64,000 nucleotides of DNA, taken from Saprospiraceae bacterium (GTDB taxonomy: Bacteria; Bacteroidota; Bacteroidia; Chitinophagales; Saprospiraceae). This document shows positions 16,684-24,508 of this stretch, piece after piece. The stretch covers positions 1 to 64,000 of the forward strand of contig JALHQW010000040.1 of assembly GCA_022841745.1 (NCBI GenBank), given 5' to 3'. Positions within the stretch are counted from its first letter, which is position 1. Each line of letters opens with the position of its first letter. Position numbers and translations under genes: made by a program. The notes under the pieces are model-generated. The model did not search any database, was not told the origin of the DNA, and saw only the letters and a program-made list of their open reading frames with translations.

Positions 16684-17370
16684 ATGATAAAAACAGTCCA
16701 ACTATCCAAAGTTTACCGCACCGATGAGGTGGAGACCACAGCATTGAACAGCGTGGATATCGAGATTAAAGCAGGCGAGTTCGTGTCCGTGATGGGGCCG
16801 TCCGGCTGCGGAAAATCCACGCTGATGAACGTGTTAGGCATGATTGACAACCCTTCGGCGGGCGAGTATTTTTTCAACGAGCAAGAGGTGGGCAAGCTCA
16901 GCGAGCGCAAGCGGGCCGACGTGCGTAAGAACAACCTCGGCTTCGTGTTCCAGAGCTTCAATCTGATTGACGAACTGACCGTGTATGAGAACGTGGAACT
17001 GCCCATGCTCTACACCAAAGTGCCAGCCGGTGAGCGCAAAAAGCGAGTGGAAGAGCTGCTCGAAGGCATGAACATCATGCACCGTCGCAACCACTTCCCG
17101 CAGCAGCTATCGGGCGGTCAGCAGCAGCGGGTGGCCGTGGCCAGGGCCGTGGTGAACAAGCCCAAGCTCATCCTCGCCGACGAGCCGACGGGTAACCTCG
17201 ACTCTGCCAATGGCGACGAAGTGATGAAAATCCTCGCCGACCTAAACTCCGCTGGAACAACTATTTTGATGGTGACGCACTCGCAGTATTGCGCCGAATT
17301 CGGCAACCGCATCATCCGGATGTTGGATGGGAAAGTGGTGACGGAGAACGTTGTGAAGCGCTATCTCTGA
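16684..17370 (+). CDS. MacB/LolD-type ABC transporter ATPase
   Basis: The 228-residue ATPase has Walker A GPSGCGKST (about residues 39-47), the family Q-loop region FVFQSFNLIDELTVYENVELP, signature LSGGQQQRVAVARA, Walker B LILADEPTGNLDS and the H-loop VTHSQYC. Length and motifs place it in the LolD/MacB/FtsE group, which energise FtsX-type permeases that act mechanically on the envelope and do not carry substrates through a pore. It follows the adaptor gene by 129 bases and is followed after 24 bases by a second ATPase, suggesting either a heterodimer or alternative ATPases for the permease array. Confidence 0.94.
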   Translation: MIKTVQLSKVYRTDEVETTALNSVDIEIKAGEFVSVMGPSGCGKSTLMNVLGMIDNPSAGEYFFNEQEVGKLSERKRADVRKNNLGFVFQSFNLIDELTVYENVELPMLYTKVPAGERKKRVEELLEGMNIMHRRNHFPQQLSGGQQQRVAVARAVVNKPKLILADEPTGNLDSANGDEVMKILADLNSAGTTILMVTHSQYCAEFGNRIIRMLDGKVVTENVVKRYL

Positions 17371-17394
17371 TTCATCATTCATCATTAAAAGAAG

Positions 17395-18081
17395 ATGATT
17401 AAGCTAAACAATATAGAACGCTATTACAACACAGGTTCCAATAAAACCTGGGTGCTTCGCAATATCACATTTAATGTGAATAAAGGCGAATTCCTCACGA
17501 TCATGGGACCGTCGGGTTCGGGTAAATCCACGCTGATGAACCTTATCGGGATGTTGGATAAACCGGACAATGGCGAATATTTTTTCCACGATGAACCTGT
17601 GCATACGTTTAATGAAAAGCGCCGCACGGAACTGCATAAACACAGCATTGGCTTTGTGTTTCAAGCCTACCATTTGATTGATGAATTGACGGTTTATGAA
17701 AACATCGAAATGCCGCTGCTGTACAAAGGCGTGAGCAAATCTGACCGCCAGAGCCTCGTGGCCGATATTCTCGACCGCTTTAATATCGTGGGTAAAAAAG
17801 ACCTGTTCCCAGCGCAGCTTTCAGGTGGGCAGCAGCAGTTGGTGGGCATCGCAAGGGCCATCATCGGCAAACCGAAACTACTGTTAGCCGATGAGCCGAC
17901 GGGTAACCTGCACACCTCGCAGGGCGAAATGATTATGGGCCTTTTAAAAGAGCTACACGATGAAGGCATGACGATTATCCAGGTGACGCACAACGAGAAA
18001 TTCGCCACGTATGGCACGAGGATTATCCAATTGGAGGACGGGTTTGTAAGAAGGGATGAGGGCACCGGAGGCAAAAGGTGA
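17395..18081 (+). CDS. Second MacB/LolD-type ABC ATPase
   Basis: This 228-residue protein is a paralogue of the preceding ATPase, with Walker A GPSGSGKST, FVFQAYHLIDELTVYENIEMP, signature LSGGQQQLVGIARA, Walker B LLLADEPTGNLHT and VTHNEKF. Two deviations are visible: the R following the signature glutamines is L (QQQLV), and the D-loop has H (NLHT) where the neighbour has D (NLDS). Since the D-loop works across the dimer interface, a heterodimer with the first ATPase would contain one normal and one altered site. The sequence alone cannot decide this. Confidence 0.93.
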   Translation: MIKLNNIERYYNTGSNKTWVLRNITFNVNKGEFLTIMGPSGSGKSTLMNLIGMLDKPDNGEYFFHDEPVHTFNEKRRTELHKHSIGFVFQAYHLIDELTVYENIEMPLLYKGVSKSDRQSLVADILDRFNIVGKKDLFPAQLSGGQQQLVGIARAIIGKPKLLLADEPTGNLHTSQGEMIMGLLKELHDEGMTIIQVTHNEKFATYGTRIIQLEDGFVRRDEGTGGKR

Positions 18082-18186
18082 TACCTCAGCCTTCCTATCC
18101 CTTGCAAATTAGCACACACTGGACGACCATTTTGAGGCGTCGCCTTATGCTGGGCAGCTTTCAGTCAAATTAAAAACAAAGGAATC

Positions 18187-18399
18187 ATGTGGACAATATT
18201 TTCAGACTATACGACCCAATTCGGCACTTGCTCCATGAGTGCATGGACTGCCAATTTCCCTTCCTTTTTCGAAGTAAATATGGCACCAATATATGCCCAA
18301 TTCGGCATTAAGATAATAGCTGCCGTTTTATTGACGCTCATGTTCCAAAGCGTTAAGGCGGTACTGGCAAGCCCTTCCAAACCATTTCGGAGCGAATAA
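18187..18399 (+). pseudogene. Remnant of a permease gene (C-terminal end only)
   Basis: The 70-residue frame ends FGIKIIAAVLLTLMFQSVKAVLASPSKPFRSE. This corresponds to the last membrane span and tail of the eight large permeases downstream, where it reads like LTVSFQSIKAALANPV.SLRSE. Its first half (MWTIFSDYTTQFGTCSMS) shows no clear similarity to them. The missing part would be over 700 codons. I read it as the 3' end left by deletion of a ninth array member, placed exactly where the first permease would be expected after the ATPases. A short expressed membrane peptide is a less likely alternative. Confidence 0.6.
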
Positions 18400-18427
18400 A
18401 AAAAGCAGCCTAACGATGGTCAGGCTG
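18398..18427 (-). terminator. Terminator of the first Uma2 gene
   Basis: CAGCCT (18406-18411) and AGGCTG (18422-18427) pair, and on the minus strand the stem is followed by a run of seven T. The hairpin lies 29 bases after the Uma2 stop codon and also directly follows the permease remnant, so it may serve both strands. Confidence 0.5.
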
Positions 18428-18455
18428 TCATTCTTGAAACGATTTTTTTTGAAGC

Positions 18456-18974
18456 TTAAACATCGAATACTTCTTCGATGGAAAGGCGAATATCAGTGGC
18501 GGGGTCATAAAATTCGCCCTTGTTGAAATAGGAGGTATCCATGCCTGGGGTCAGCAGAACAATGGTTTCGAGCTGAGGCAAAACTATCCAAACCGATTTC
18601 ACCCCGTTGGGGAAATAACGGCTGCGGGCCTTTTCGGTGATGTCGTCCAATGCTTGCCTTGGGGAGATGATTTCGACCAAGCTGATGGGCGGTTCTTTCA
18701 TTTTTATAACCGGCTCGTCCCGCTTCAAGTCCCTTTTAATTTTTGGATAAATGCAAAGGTCTGGTGTGGCGCCCTTGGGCTGAAATTCGAGGTCGAGTTC
18801 TGATGGAAAGGAGTACTGTTTGCCGTACTTGTTCATCAGCAATTGAGACAAACGGGCTTGGATGAGTGAGTGGTCGAGGCTTGGCATAGGCTTGTCACGT
18901 TGGGTTTCGTAGTCTTCGGTGTAATCGTACTCAACTTCGGGTTGAGTTTCGATAATAACGTCTTCTTTAATCAT
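18456..18974 (-). CDS. Uma2-family (DUF820) putative endonuclease
   Basis: The 172-residue protein has the Uma2 pattern: an N-terminal MPSLDHSLIQARLSQLL helix, then a PD-(D/E)xK-like core with ATPDLCIYPK (D), PISLVEIISPRQALDDITEKARSRYFPNGVKSVWIV (E and a following helix). The family is a large but poorly understood group of restriction-endonuclease-like proteins that are common in cyanobacteria and Bacteroidota. The gene is antisense to the transport genes and lies between the permease remnant and the first intact permease. Its own promoter sits inside the 5' end of that permease gene. A second copy occurs 3 kb away. Confidence 0.85.
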   Translation of the reverse strand: MIKEDVIIETQPEVEYDYTEDYETQRDKPMPSLDHSLIQARLSQLLMNKYGKQYSFPSELDLEFQPKGATPDLCIYPKIKRDLKRDEPVIKMKEPPISLVEIISPRQALDDITEKARSRYFPNGVKSVWIVLPQLETIVLLTPGMDTSYFNKGEFYDPATDIRLSIEEVFDV

Positions 18975-18994
18975 GGCTTAAATTTTATGCTTCA

Positions 18995-19025
18995 CAAAAG
19001 TAGCGAATAAAATGCTGCATAACAA
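18995..19025 (-). promoter_or_regulatory. Promoter of the first Uma2 gene, overlapping a permease start
   Basis: On the minus strand TTG (19023-19025) is followed after 20 bases by TACTTTTG (18995-19002), a full match to the phylum consensus. The -33 element lies inside the coding sequence of the permease that starts at 19012, so the two transcription units overlap head to head. Confidence 0.5.
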
Positions 19026-21399
19026 CTTAAAAATCGCCTACCGCAACCTACTGCGCCGCCGCAGTTTCACGGCCATCAACGTGGCCGGGTTGAGCCTTGG
19101 CATGGCCGCAGCCATCCTCGCTTTCCTTTGGGTAAAGAACGAGTACAGCTTCGACCAATACCACCCCGTTGCGGAGCAAACCTACCGCCTGGACACCGAC
19201 CTGCGGGTGAGCGCCGACGAGGTCTGGCATTGGGCCACCACACCGCTGCCGCTGGTGAAAGTTGTGGAGGAAGAAGTACCCGAAGCCATGAATGCCACTA
19301 CCATGACGGCCAATATGTGGCCCGTGGTGAATTTGGAGCGCAAGGGGCAAAAAATGCGCTGCGAAAAATACGGTTTTGTGGACGGCAATTGGTTCGAGAT
19401 GTTCAGCTACAAGTTCCTCGACGGCTCGGCGGAGGGCTTTCAGCAGAACTTGCACAGCGCCATTTTGACCCAAAAATTGGCGGAACGGATATTCGGGAAA
19501 ACGGAGGTAGTGGGCGAATCGTTCCGGCTCGACACGCTGGATTTCACGGTTCATGCTGTGGTGGAGAACCGACCCGCCAACACCAGCTTCGATCAGGAAA
19601 TGCTGCTGCCCATCAGTTTTCAAATGAGCAATGAAAACCAACGCACCACCAACGAATCCTGGGACAATTTCAACTTCCTAACCTTCGTGCAATTGCGCCC
19701 CGGCAGCGACCTCGCAGCCTTCAACGAAAAAATCACCACGCTCACCCGCAAGCACAAAGAAGCGGAAGACGACAATGTTTCCATCGTAGCACAGCCACTC
19801 TCGGAGGTGCATTTCGATGAAACGAGGGCGCACCCGGCCATGCTCACGGGCAGCCAAAAATCGGCCAATGTGGTGGGCATCATCGGTTTGGTCATCCTGT
19901 TTTTGGCCTGCGTGAACTACGTGAGCCTGACCACGGCGCAAGCGGGCATGCGGACGAAAGAAGTCGGCATCCGCAAAATCATAGGGGCGGGCGGGCAGCA
20001 GATTTTCAAGCTGTTGTTTTCCGAAAACCTAATAACGGCAATGGTTTCGCTCGCTTTGGCAATTGGTTTAGTTCAACTGGCGCTGCCGTTTTACAACAAT
20101 TACACCGAAAACAATTTCGACCTCGGCTTCACCAATCCCATGCTTTGGTTGGTGGCGGGCGGCACCCTTGGCGTCACGCTGCTGTTGTCGGGTGTGTATC
20201 CGGCCTTGTTCCTGACCGACTTCTCGCCGGGGCAGTTCCTGCGGGGTCAGAATTTTTTGAAAATGAAGAACACGGCCTTCCGCAAGGGCCTCGTGGTGGC
20301 ACAGTTCGCCATCACCACGGGCCTGATAATCGGGGCCATCGTCATCTACCAACAGCAGGAGTACATCCGCCACAAGAACCTCGGTTACGACCGTTCCCAA
20401 GTTTTTGAGTTTAACGTGCCATATAGTAAGACCCGACCGGACGCCGTCAACGCCATCCGCCAGTCGCTGACCACCGTGCCGAGCGTGGTGGCTACGGCGG
20501 CGTCCAATATGTCGGTTGTGAACATGAACAGCACCCACAGCGGCTCGATTGATTTTGAGGGCAAGCCGGACGACTTTGAGCCGGTGGTCTATCAAGCCTC
20601 CGTGGACGCCAGTTTTGAGGAACTGATGCAGTTGAAAATGGCCGATGGCCGATGGTTCCAACCCGACAACGAAGCCGACAAGCAAAACGTGGTGCTGAAC
20701 GAGGCAGCCGTCCGTTTTATGAAAATACCCGAACCCGTGGTGGGCCAGAAATTCAGTTTCCAAGGCAAGGACGGACAAATCGTGGGTATCGTAAAGGACT
20801 TCCATTACCTCAGTTTGCGGAGCAAAATAGAGCCGCTGGTGTTACAATTTCATCCCTCATCAATGGGTACTGTTTATGTAAAAACCACGGCTGGCAAGGC
20901 TTCTGAGGCCATCGCCGCCGCCGAGCAGGCCTGGGTGGCCCGCTACCCTGAACTACCCTTCGAGTACCGTTTCCTCAACGATGCTTTCAACCAAATGTAC
21001 AAGACCGAGGAGAAAAACGCCACCCTGTTCAAGCTGCTGGCGGGCCTGGCCGTGTTCATCTCCTGCTTGGGCCTTTTTGGCCTTGCTGTGTTCAGCACGC
21101 AGCAGCGCACCAAGGAAATCGGGGTGCGCAAGGTGCTCGGCGCTTCCATCCCGTCGCTGGTGGGCTTGCTCTCTAAGGACTTTCTGGTACTGGTCATTGG
21201 GTCGTTGGTCATTGCCACCCCACTGGCTTGGTATTTCATGAACAAATGGCTGGAGGACTTCGCCTATCACATTGATATTCAATGGACGGTGTTCTTGCTT
21301 GCTGGCGCAATGGCGGTGGCAGTTGCGTTCCTGACCGTCAGTTTGCAAAGCATCAAAGCGGCACTGGCGAACCCGGTGAAGTCGTTGCGGAGCGAATAA
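19012..21399 (+). CDS. FtsX-type ABC permease, array member 1
   Basis: This 795-residue permease shows the layout shared by all eight members: a first membrane span at about residues 20-42 after LKIAYRNLLRRRSF, a periplasmic MacB-like core domain (45-280), an FtsX block of three spans (about 285-400) with KEVGIRKIIGA near 315, another span near 425 followed by a second periplasmic core, and a second FtsX block (about 675-795) with RTKEIGVRKVLGAS near 700. Being internally duplicated, one chain may form a complete transmembrane part. It ends ALANPVKSLRSE. It is the first intact permease after the ATPases, separated from them by the remnant and an antisense Uma2 gene. Confidence 0.92.
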   Translation: MLHNNLKIAYRNLLRRRSFTAINVAGLSLGMAAAILAFLWVKNEYSFDQYHPVAEQTYRLDTDLRVSADEVWHWATTPLPLVKVVEEEVPEAMNATTMTANMWPVVNLERKGQKMRCEKYGFVDGNWFEMFSYKFLDGSAEGFQQNLHSAILTQKLAERIFGKTEVVGESFRLDTLDFTVHAVVENRPANTSFDQEMLLPISFQMSNENQRTTNESWDNFNFLTFVQLRPGSDLAAFNEKITTLTRKHKEAEDDNVSIVAQPLSEVHFDETRAHPAMLTGSQKSANVVGIIGLVILFLACVNYVSLTTAQAGMRTKEVGIRKIIGAGGQQIFKLLFSENLITAMVSLALAIGLVQLALPFYNNYTENNFDLGFTNPMLWLVAGGTLGVTLLLSGVYPALFLTDFSPGQFLRGQNFLKMKNTAFRKGLVVAQFAITTGLIIGAIVIYQQQEYIRHKNLGYDRSQVFEFNVPYSKTRPDAVNAIRQSLTTVPSVVATAASNMSVVNMNSTHSGSIDFEGKPDDFEPVVYQASVDASFEELMQLKMADGRWFQPDNEADKQNVVLNEAAVRFMKIPEPVVGQKFSFQGKDGQIVGIVKDFHYLSLRSKIEPLVLQFHPSSMGTVYVKTTAGKASEAIAAAEQAWVARYPELPFEYRFLNDAFNQMYKTEEKNATLFKLLAGLAVFISCLGLFGLAVFSTQQRTKEIGVRKVLGASIPSLVGLLSKDFLVLVIGSLVIATPLAWYFMNKWLEDFAYHIDIQWTVFLLAGAMAVAVAFLTVSLQSIKAALANPVKSLRSE

Positions 21400-21433
21400 A
21401 AAAAGGGCATTTGAAATGTCAAATGCCCTTTTT
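21398..21433. terminator. Bidirectional terminator between permease 1 and the second Uma2 gene
   Basis: A perfect 10-bp stem GGGCATTTGA (21405-21414) / TCAAATGCCC (21419-21428) is flanked by an A-run on the left and a T-run on the right. It therefore works in both directions between two convergent genes. Confidence 0.75.
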
Positions 21434-21450
21434 CTCCCGATTTGAAAACA

Positions 21451-21960
21451 TCATACCACCCGCTCAAAAATTTTGTCAATGGAGAGTTGGATGTTGGTAG
21501 CCGGGTCGTGCAGTTCCCCTTTGTCGAAATAGAGGTTATTGTCGCCTGGCAGCATGACGTGGACGGCCTTGAAAGCAGGGACGACTATCCATGCGGATTT
21601 TACGCCTGCTGGGAAATACTGCTCCCGCACCTTTTTCGCCATTGCTTCAAGTGATTGGCTGGGCGACAAGATTTCCACAGTGGTGAGAGGCATTTCTGCC
21701 TCTTTTGGTTGGATTTCGCTGCGGACAAAACTGGAACGTTTGGGGTAAAAACAGACGTCGGGCGTAGCTCCTGGTTCGAGTTTTAGGCTCAACTCAGTGA
21801 AAAAATCGAATTGGTCGTCATATTTCAAACGAAGTTGAAAAACGATTTCAGACTCAAGTTTTGCATGTAATAGGTTTGGCATAGGCTTGTTTCTTTCGGC
21901 AACATAGTCTTCTTGCTCGACTGCGGTGTCTGTGTCTATGAAGATTTCATCCTTAATCAT
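21451..21960 (-). CDS. Second Uma2-family putative endonuclease
   Basis: This 169-residue protein is a clear paralogue of the Uma2 protein encoded at 18456-18974. It shares KPMPNLLHAKLESEIVFQL, the core GATPDVCFYPK, TTVEILSPSQSLEAMAKKVREQYFPAGVKSAWIVVPA and the tail YFDKGELHDPATNIQLSIDKIFE. The matching tail DPATDIRLSIEEVF in the first copy indicates recent common origin. It is convergent with permease 1 and divergent from permease 2, with only 49 bases between the divergent start codons. Whether it acts on DNA and in what context is unknown. Confidence 0.85.
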   Translation of the reverse strand: MIKDEIFIDTDTAVEQEDYVAERNKPMPNLLHAKLESEIVFQLRLKYDDQFDFFTELSLKLEPGATPDVCFYPKRSSFVRSEIQPKEAEMPLTTVEILSPSQSLEAMAKKVREQYFPAGVKSAWIVVPAFKAVHVMLPGDNNLYFDKGELHDPATNIQLSIDKIFERVV

Positions 21961-21976
21961 AGGTTGATATTTTTTA

Positions 21977-21984
21977 CAAACTTA
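21977..21984 (-). promoter_or_regulatory. -7 element of the second Uma2 gene
   Basis: TAAGTTTG on the minus strand matches TAnnTTTG, 16 bases before the start codon. No good -33 element is seen at the right distance. Confidence 0.35.
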
Positions 21985-22009
21985 ATAATTTTCAAAGAAA
22001 ATACCGTCC

Positions 22010-24448
22010 ATGTTCATCAACAATCTCAAAATCAGCCTTCGTACGCTGCGCAAAAACAAGACCTACTCCATCATCAACGTGGTGGGGCTGACGGCGGGCA
22101 TTGCTGCCGTGCTGCTCATTTTCCGGGTAGTGAATTACGAGCTGAGTTTCAACAAAAACTTCCAAAACTACGACCGCATCGTGCGGGTAGTGGGTGAAAT
22201 CAACCTGCCCGATGGGGAGCAACGAAACAGTGTTTGCATACCAGTGCCTGCAGGAGAAATGCTCGTCAATTCCATTCCACAGTTTGAGAAAAAAAGCCGG
22301 GTAAAGGAGACTTGGACGACGCTTACCGTGCCCAATCCAACTGGTGGAGCACCCTTGAAGAAATTCACGCCGGACGATGACCAAATCGCCTTCATGGCAG
22401 AGCCTGACTTTATGCAAATGCTTGATTTGCAGGTGCTTGCAGGTGAGGGAGCTGCTTCCTTGAGCCAGCCAAACACCATCGTGCTTGGCAAAAATTGGGC
22501 GGAAAAATGCTTTGGAAATTGGCAGGCTGCCGTCGGAAAGACGTTGCTGCTCGACCATATTTTCCCAGTGACCGTGACGGGCGTTTTCGCCGATTTGCCC
22601 AGCAATTGCGACTTCGCTTTCCCCTACCTCATTTCATACGCTACGCTGAAGGGCAAAGAATATTATTTCTGGCTGGATGACGGCGACTGGGACAGTTGCA
22701 GCTCCAACAACCAAGTTTATGCCATGCTCTCCGACCCCAGCCAAATGGCCGCCGCCAGTGCTGCCGTGGCCCGTGTGGGCGAAAAGGAATACACCGACAA
22801 GAAGACCGGTAAACAAGCGAAAACCCATGTGCTTCAGCCTTTGTCAGACCTGCACTACAACGAACTTTACCAAAATTCCGGCACGCATATCATCCCAAAA
22901 AGCCGCATCCATGTGTTGTCGGCCATTGGGCTGTTGATTCTGGCATTGGCCTGTTTCAACTTCATCAACCTCGCCACGGCGCAGGCTTCCCTGCGGGCAA
23001 AAGAAGTGGGCGTGCGCAAAACGCTCGGCGGTAACCGTGGCCAATTGGTGAGCCAGTTCATGAGCGAGGCGGGCATCATCGTGGTGGCCGCTGTGGGGTT
23101 GGGTGCGGCCTTAGCTTCAATGGCTGCACCGTTGCTGCGGCACGTCTCCGAAATCCCCGCCGAGGCACCGTTCCTCTCCAACCCGACCATCGTGCTGTTC
23201 TTGGTGGTAACGGCGGTGGTGGTCACGCTGCTGTCGGGGCTTTATCCGTCATTGACTTTGGCGGGTTTTCAGCCAGTGAAAGCATTGCGGAGCAACGCCA
23301 GCAAAAGCATGACGGGCGGAGCGGGCTTGCGCAAATCGCTGGTGGTGGCGCAGTTTGCCATTGCGCAATGCCTCATCATCGGGGCCATCATCACCATCAT
23401 GCAGTTGGACTATATCCGCACACAGGACCTGGGTTTCAAAAAAGACCTCGTCTATACTTTTGGCTTTGGCAACGACAGCCTGACCCTGCAACGGCATATT
23501 GCATTGCGTCATGCCCTGCAACAAATCCCTTCGGTGGAATCGGTGAGTCTCAGCAGCGACCAGCCGTTTTCGGGCAATACCTGGAACGGCAATTTTCGCT
23601 ACGGCGACCACCCAGAGGACGAGAATTTCAGCACGACCGTCAAGTTTGCCGACGAAAAATACCAGGAAACTTATGGCATAAAACTGCTGGCAGGCCGATG
23701 GCTCGCCCCGTCCGACACGATGCGGGAGGTGGTCGTCAACCTCACGATGCTGCAAAAACTCGGCGTCCAAAACCCAGAAGAAGCCATTGGCCAGGACTAC
23801 CTGCTTTGGGGTAGCCGCAAGCTAAAAATCGTGGGCGTCACCGAGGATTTCCATGCGCACTCGTTCAGGGAGGCGCACCTGCCCCTGACCATTACTACCG
23901 AGAAGCAGTTCTTCTCTGAAGCGGGCATAAAAATCAGGCCGACCGACCCAGCGGGCACCGTGGCCGCTATCCAAAAAGCATTTGACGAAGTGCTGCCAGA
24001 GCAGGTGTTCGAGGGCCGTTATTTGGACGAAAGCATCGCCCGTTTTTACGAAGATGACCGCCGATTGGCCAACACCTGCAAGGGTTTCGGACTGCTGGCC
24101 ATCCTCATCTCCTGCCTCGGTTTGTTTGGCTTAGCCACCCATGCCGCCCAGCAGCGGGTGAAGGAAATCGGGGTACGCAAGGTACTCGGCGCAAGCACGG
24201 CAGGCATCGTGCAGTTGCTGTCCAAGGACTTCCTGTTGCTGGTCGCCGTGGCCTTGATAGTAGCCTCACCGCTCGCCTATTTTTTGATGGAAAAATGGCT
24301 GGAGGACTTCGCTTTCCGCATTGACATCAAATGGTGGGTGTTCGCCTTGTCGGGGGCGCTGGCAGTGGCAGTGGCCTTTGCGACGGTAAGTTTCCAGAGC
24401 GTGAAGGCGGCGCTGGCGAACCCGGTGAAGAGCCTACGAAGCGAGTAG
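22010..24448 (+). CDS. FtsX-type ABC permease, array member 2
   Basis: At 812 residues this member has the duplicated FtsX layout, with KEVGVRKTLGGNRGQLVSQF near residue 330 and VKEIGVRKVLGAS near 717. Its first periplasmic domain contains a lysine-rich stretch (GEKEYTDKKTGKQAKTH) not seen in the others. The C-terminus is ALANPVKSLRSE. It follows the divergent Uma2 gene, so it may need its own promoter. It is one of two members ending in TAG; in both, the stop codon runs directly into a GCGAC hairpin followed by a CAACAATC tract. Confidence 0.92.
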   Translation: MFINNLKISLRTLRKNKTYSIINVVGLTAGIAAVLLIFRVVNYELSFNKNFQNYDRIVRVVGEINLPDGEQRNSVCIPVPAGEMLVNSIPQFEKKSRVKETWTTLTVPNPTGGAPLKKFTPDDDQIAFMAEPDFMQMLDLQVLAGEGAASLSQPNTIVLGKNWAEKCFGNWQAAVGKTLLLDHIFPVTVTGVFADLPSNCDFAFPYLISYATLKGKEYYFWLDDGDWDSCSSNNQVYAMLSDPSQMAAASAAVARVGEKEYTDKKTGKQAKTHVLQPLSDLHYNELYQNSGTHIIPKSRIHVLSAIGLLILALACFNFINLATAQASLRAKEVGVRKTLGGNRGQLVSQFMSEAGIIVVAAVGLGAALASMAAPLLRHVSEIPAEAPFLSNPTIVLFLVVTAVVVTLLSGLYPSLTLAGFQPVKALRSNASKSMTGGAGLRKSLVVAQFAIAQCLIIGAIITIMQLDYIRTQDLGFKKDLVYTFGFGNDSLTLQRHIALRHALQQIPSVESVSLSSDQPFSGNTWNGNFRYGDHPEDENFSTTVKFADEKYQETYGIKLLAGRWLAPSDTMREVVVNLTMLQKLGVQNPEEAIGQDYLLWGSRKLKIVGVTEDFHAHSFREAHLPLTITTEKQFFSEAGIKIRPTDPAGTVAAIQKAFDEVLPEQVFEGRYLDESIARFYEDDRRLANTCKGFGLLAILISCLGLFGLATHAAQQRVKEIGVRKVLGASTAGIVQLLSKDFLLLVAVALIVASPLAYFLMEKWLEDFAFRIDIKWWVFALSGALAVAVAFATVSFQSVKAALANPVKSLRSE

Positions 24449-24469
24449 GGGCGACTCTTGCAGTCGCCC
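24449..24469 (+). repeat. Hairpin in the spacer after permease 2
   Basis: GGGCGACT-CTTGC-AGTCGCCC is a perfect 8-bp stem with a five-base loop, starting directly after the TAG stop. The same spacer, with a compensated stem change, follows permease 7. Confidence 0.65.
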
Positions 24470-24508
24470 AAACAATCATAGCAATCAAGCAATTCAACAA
24501 TCTACGCC

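Noticed and set aside
18187-18399. Independent small membrane protein gene
   Set aside because: The last 30 residues clearly match the permease C-terminus and the remainder has no features; a remnant is the simpler explanation.
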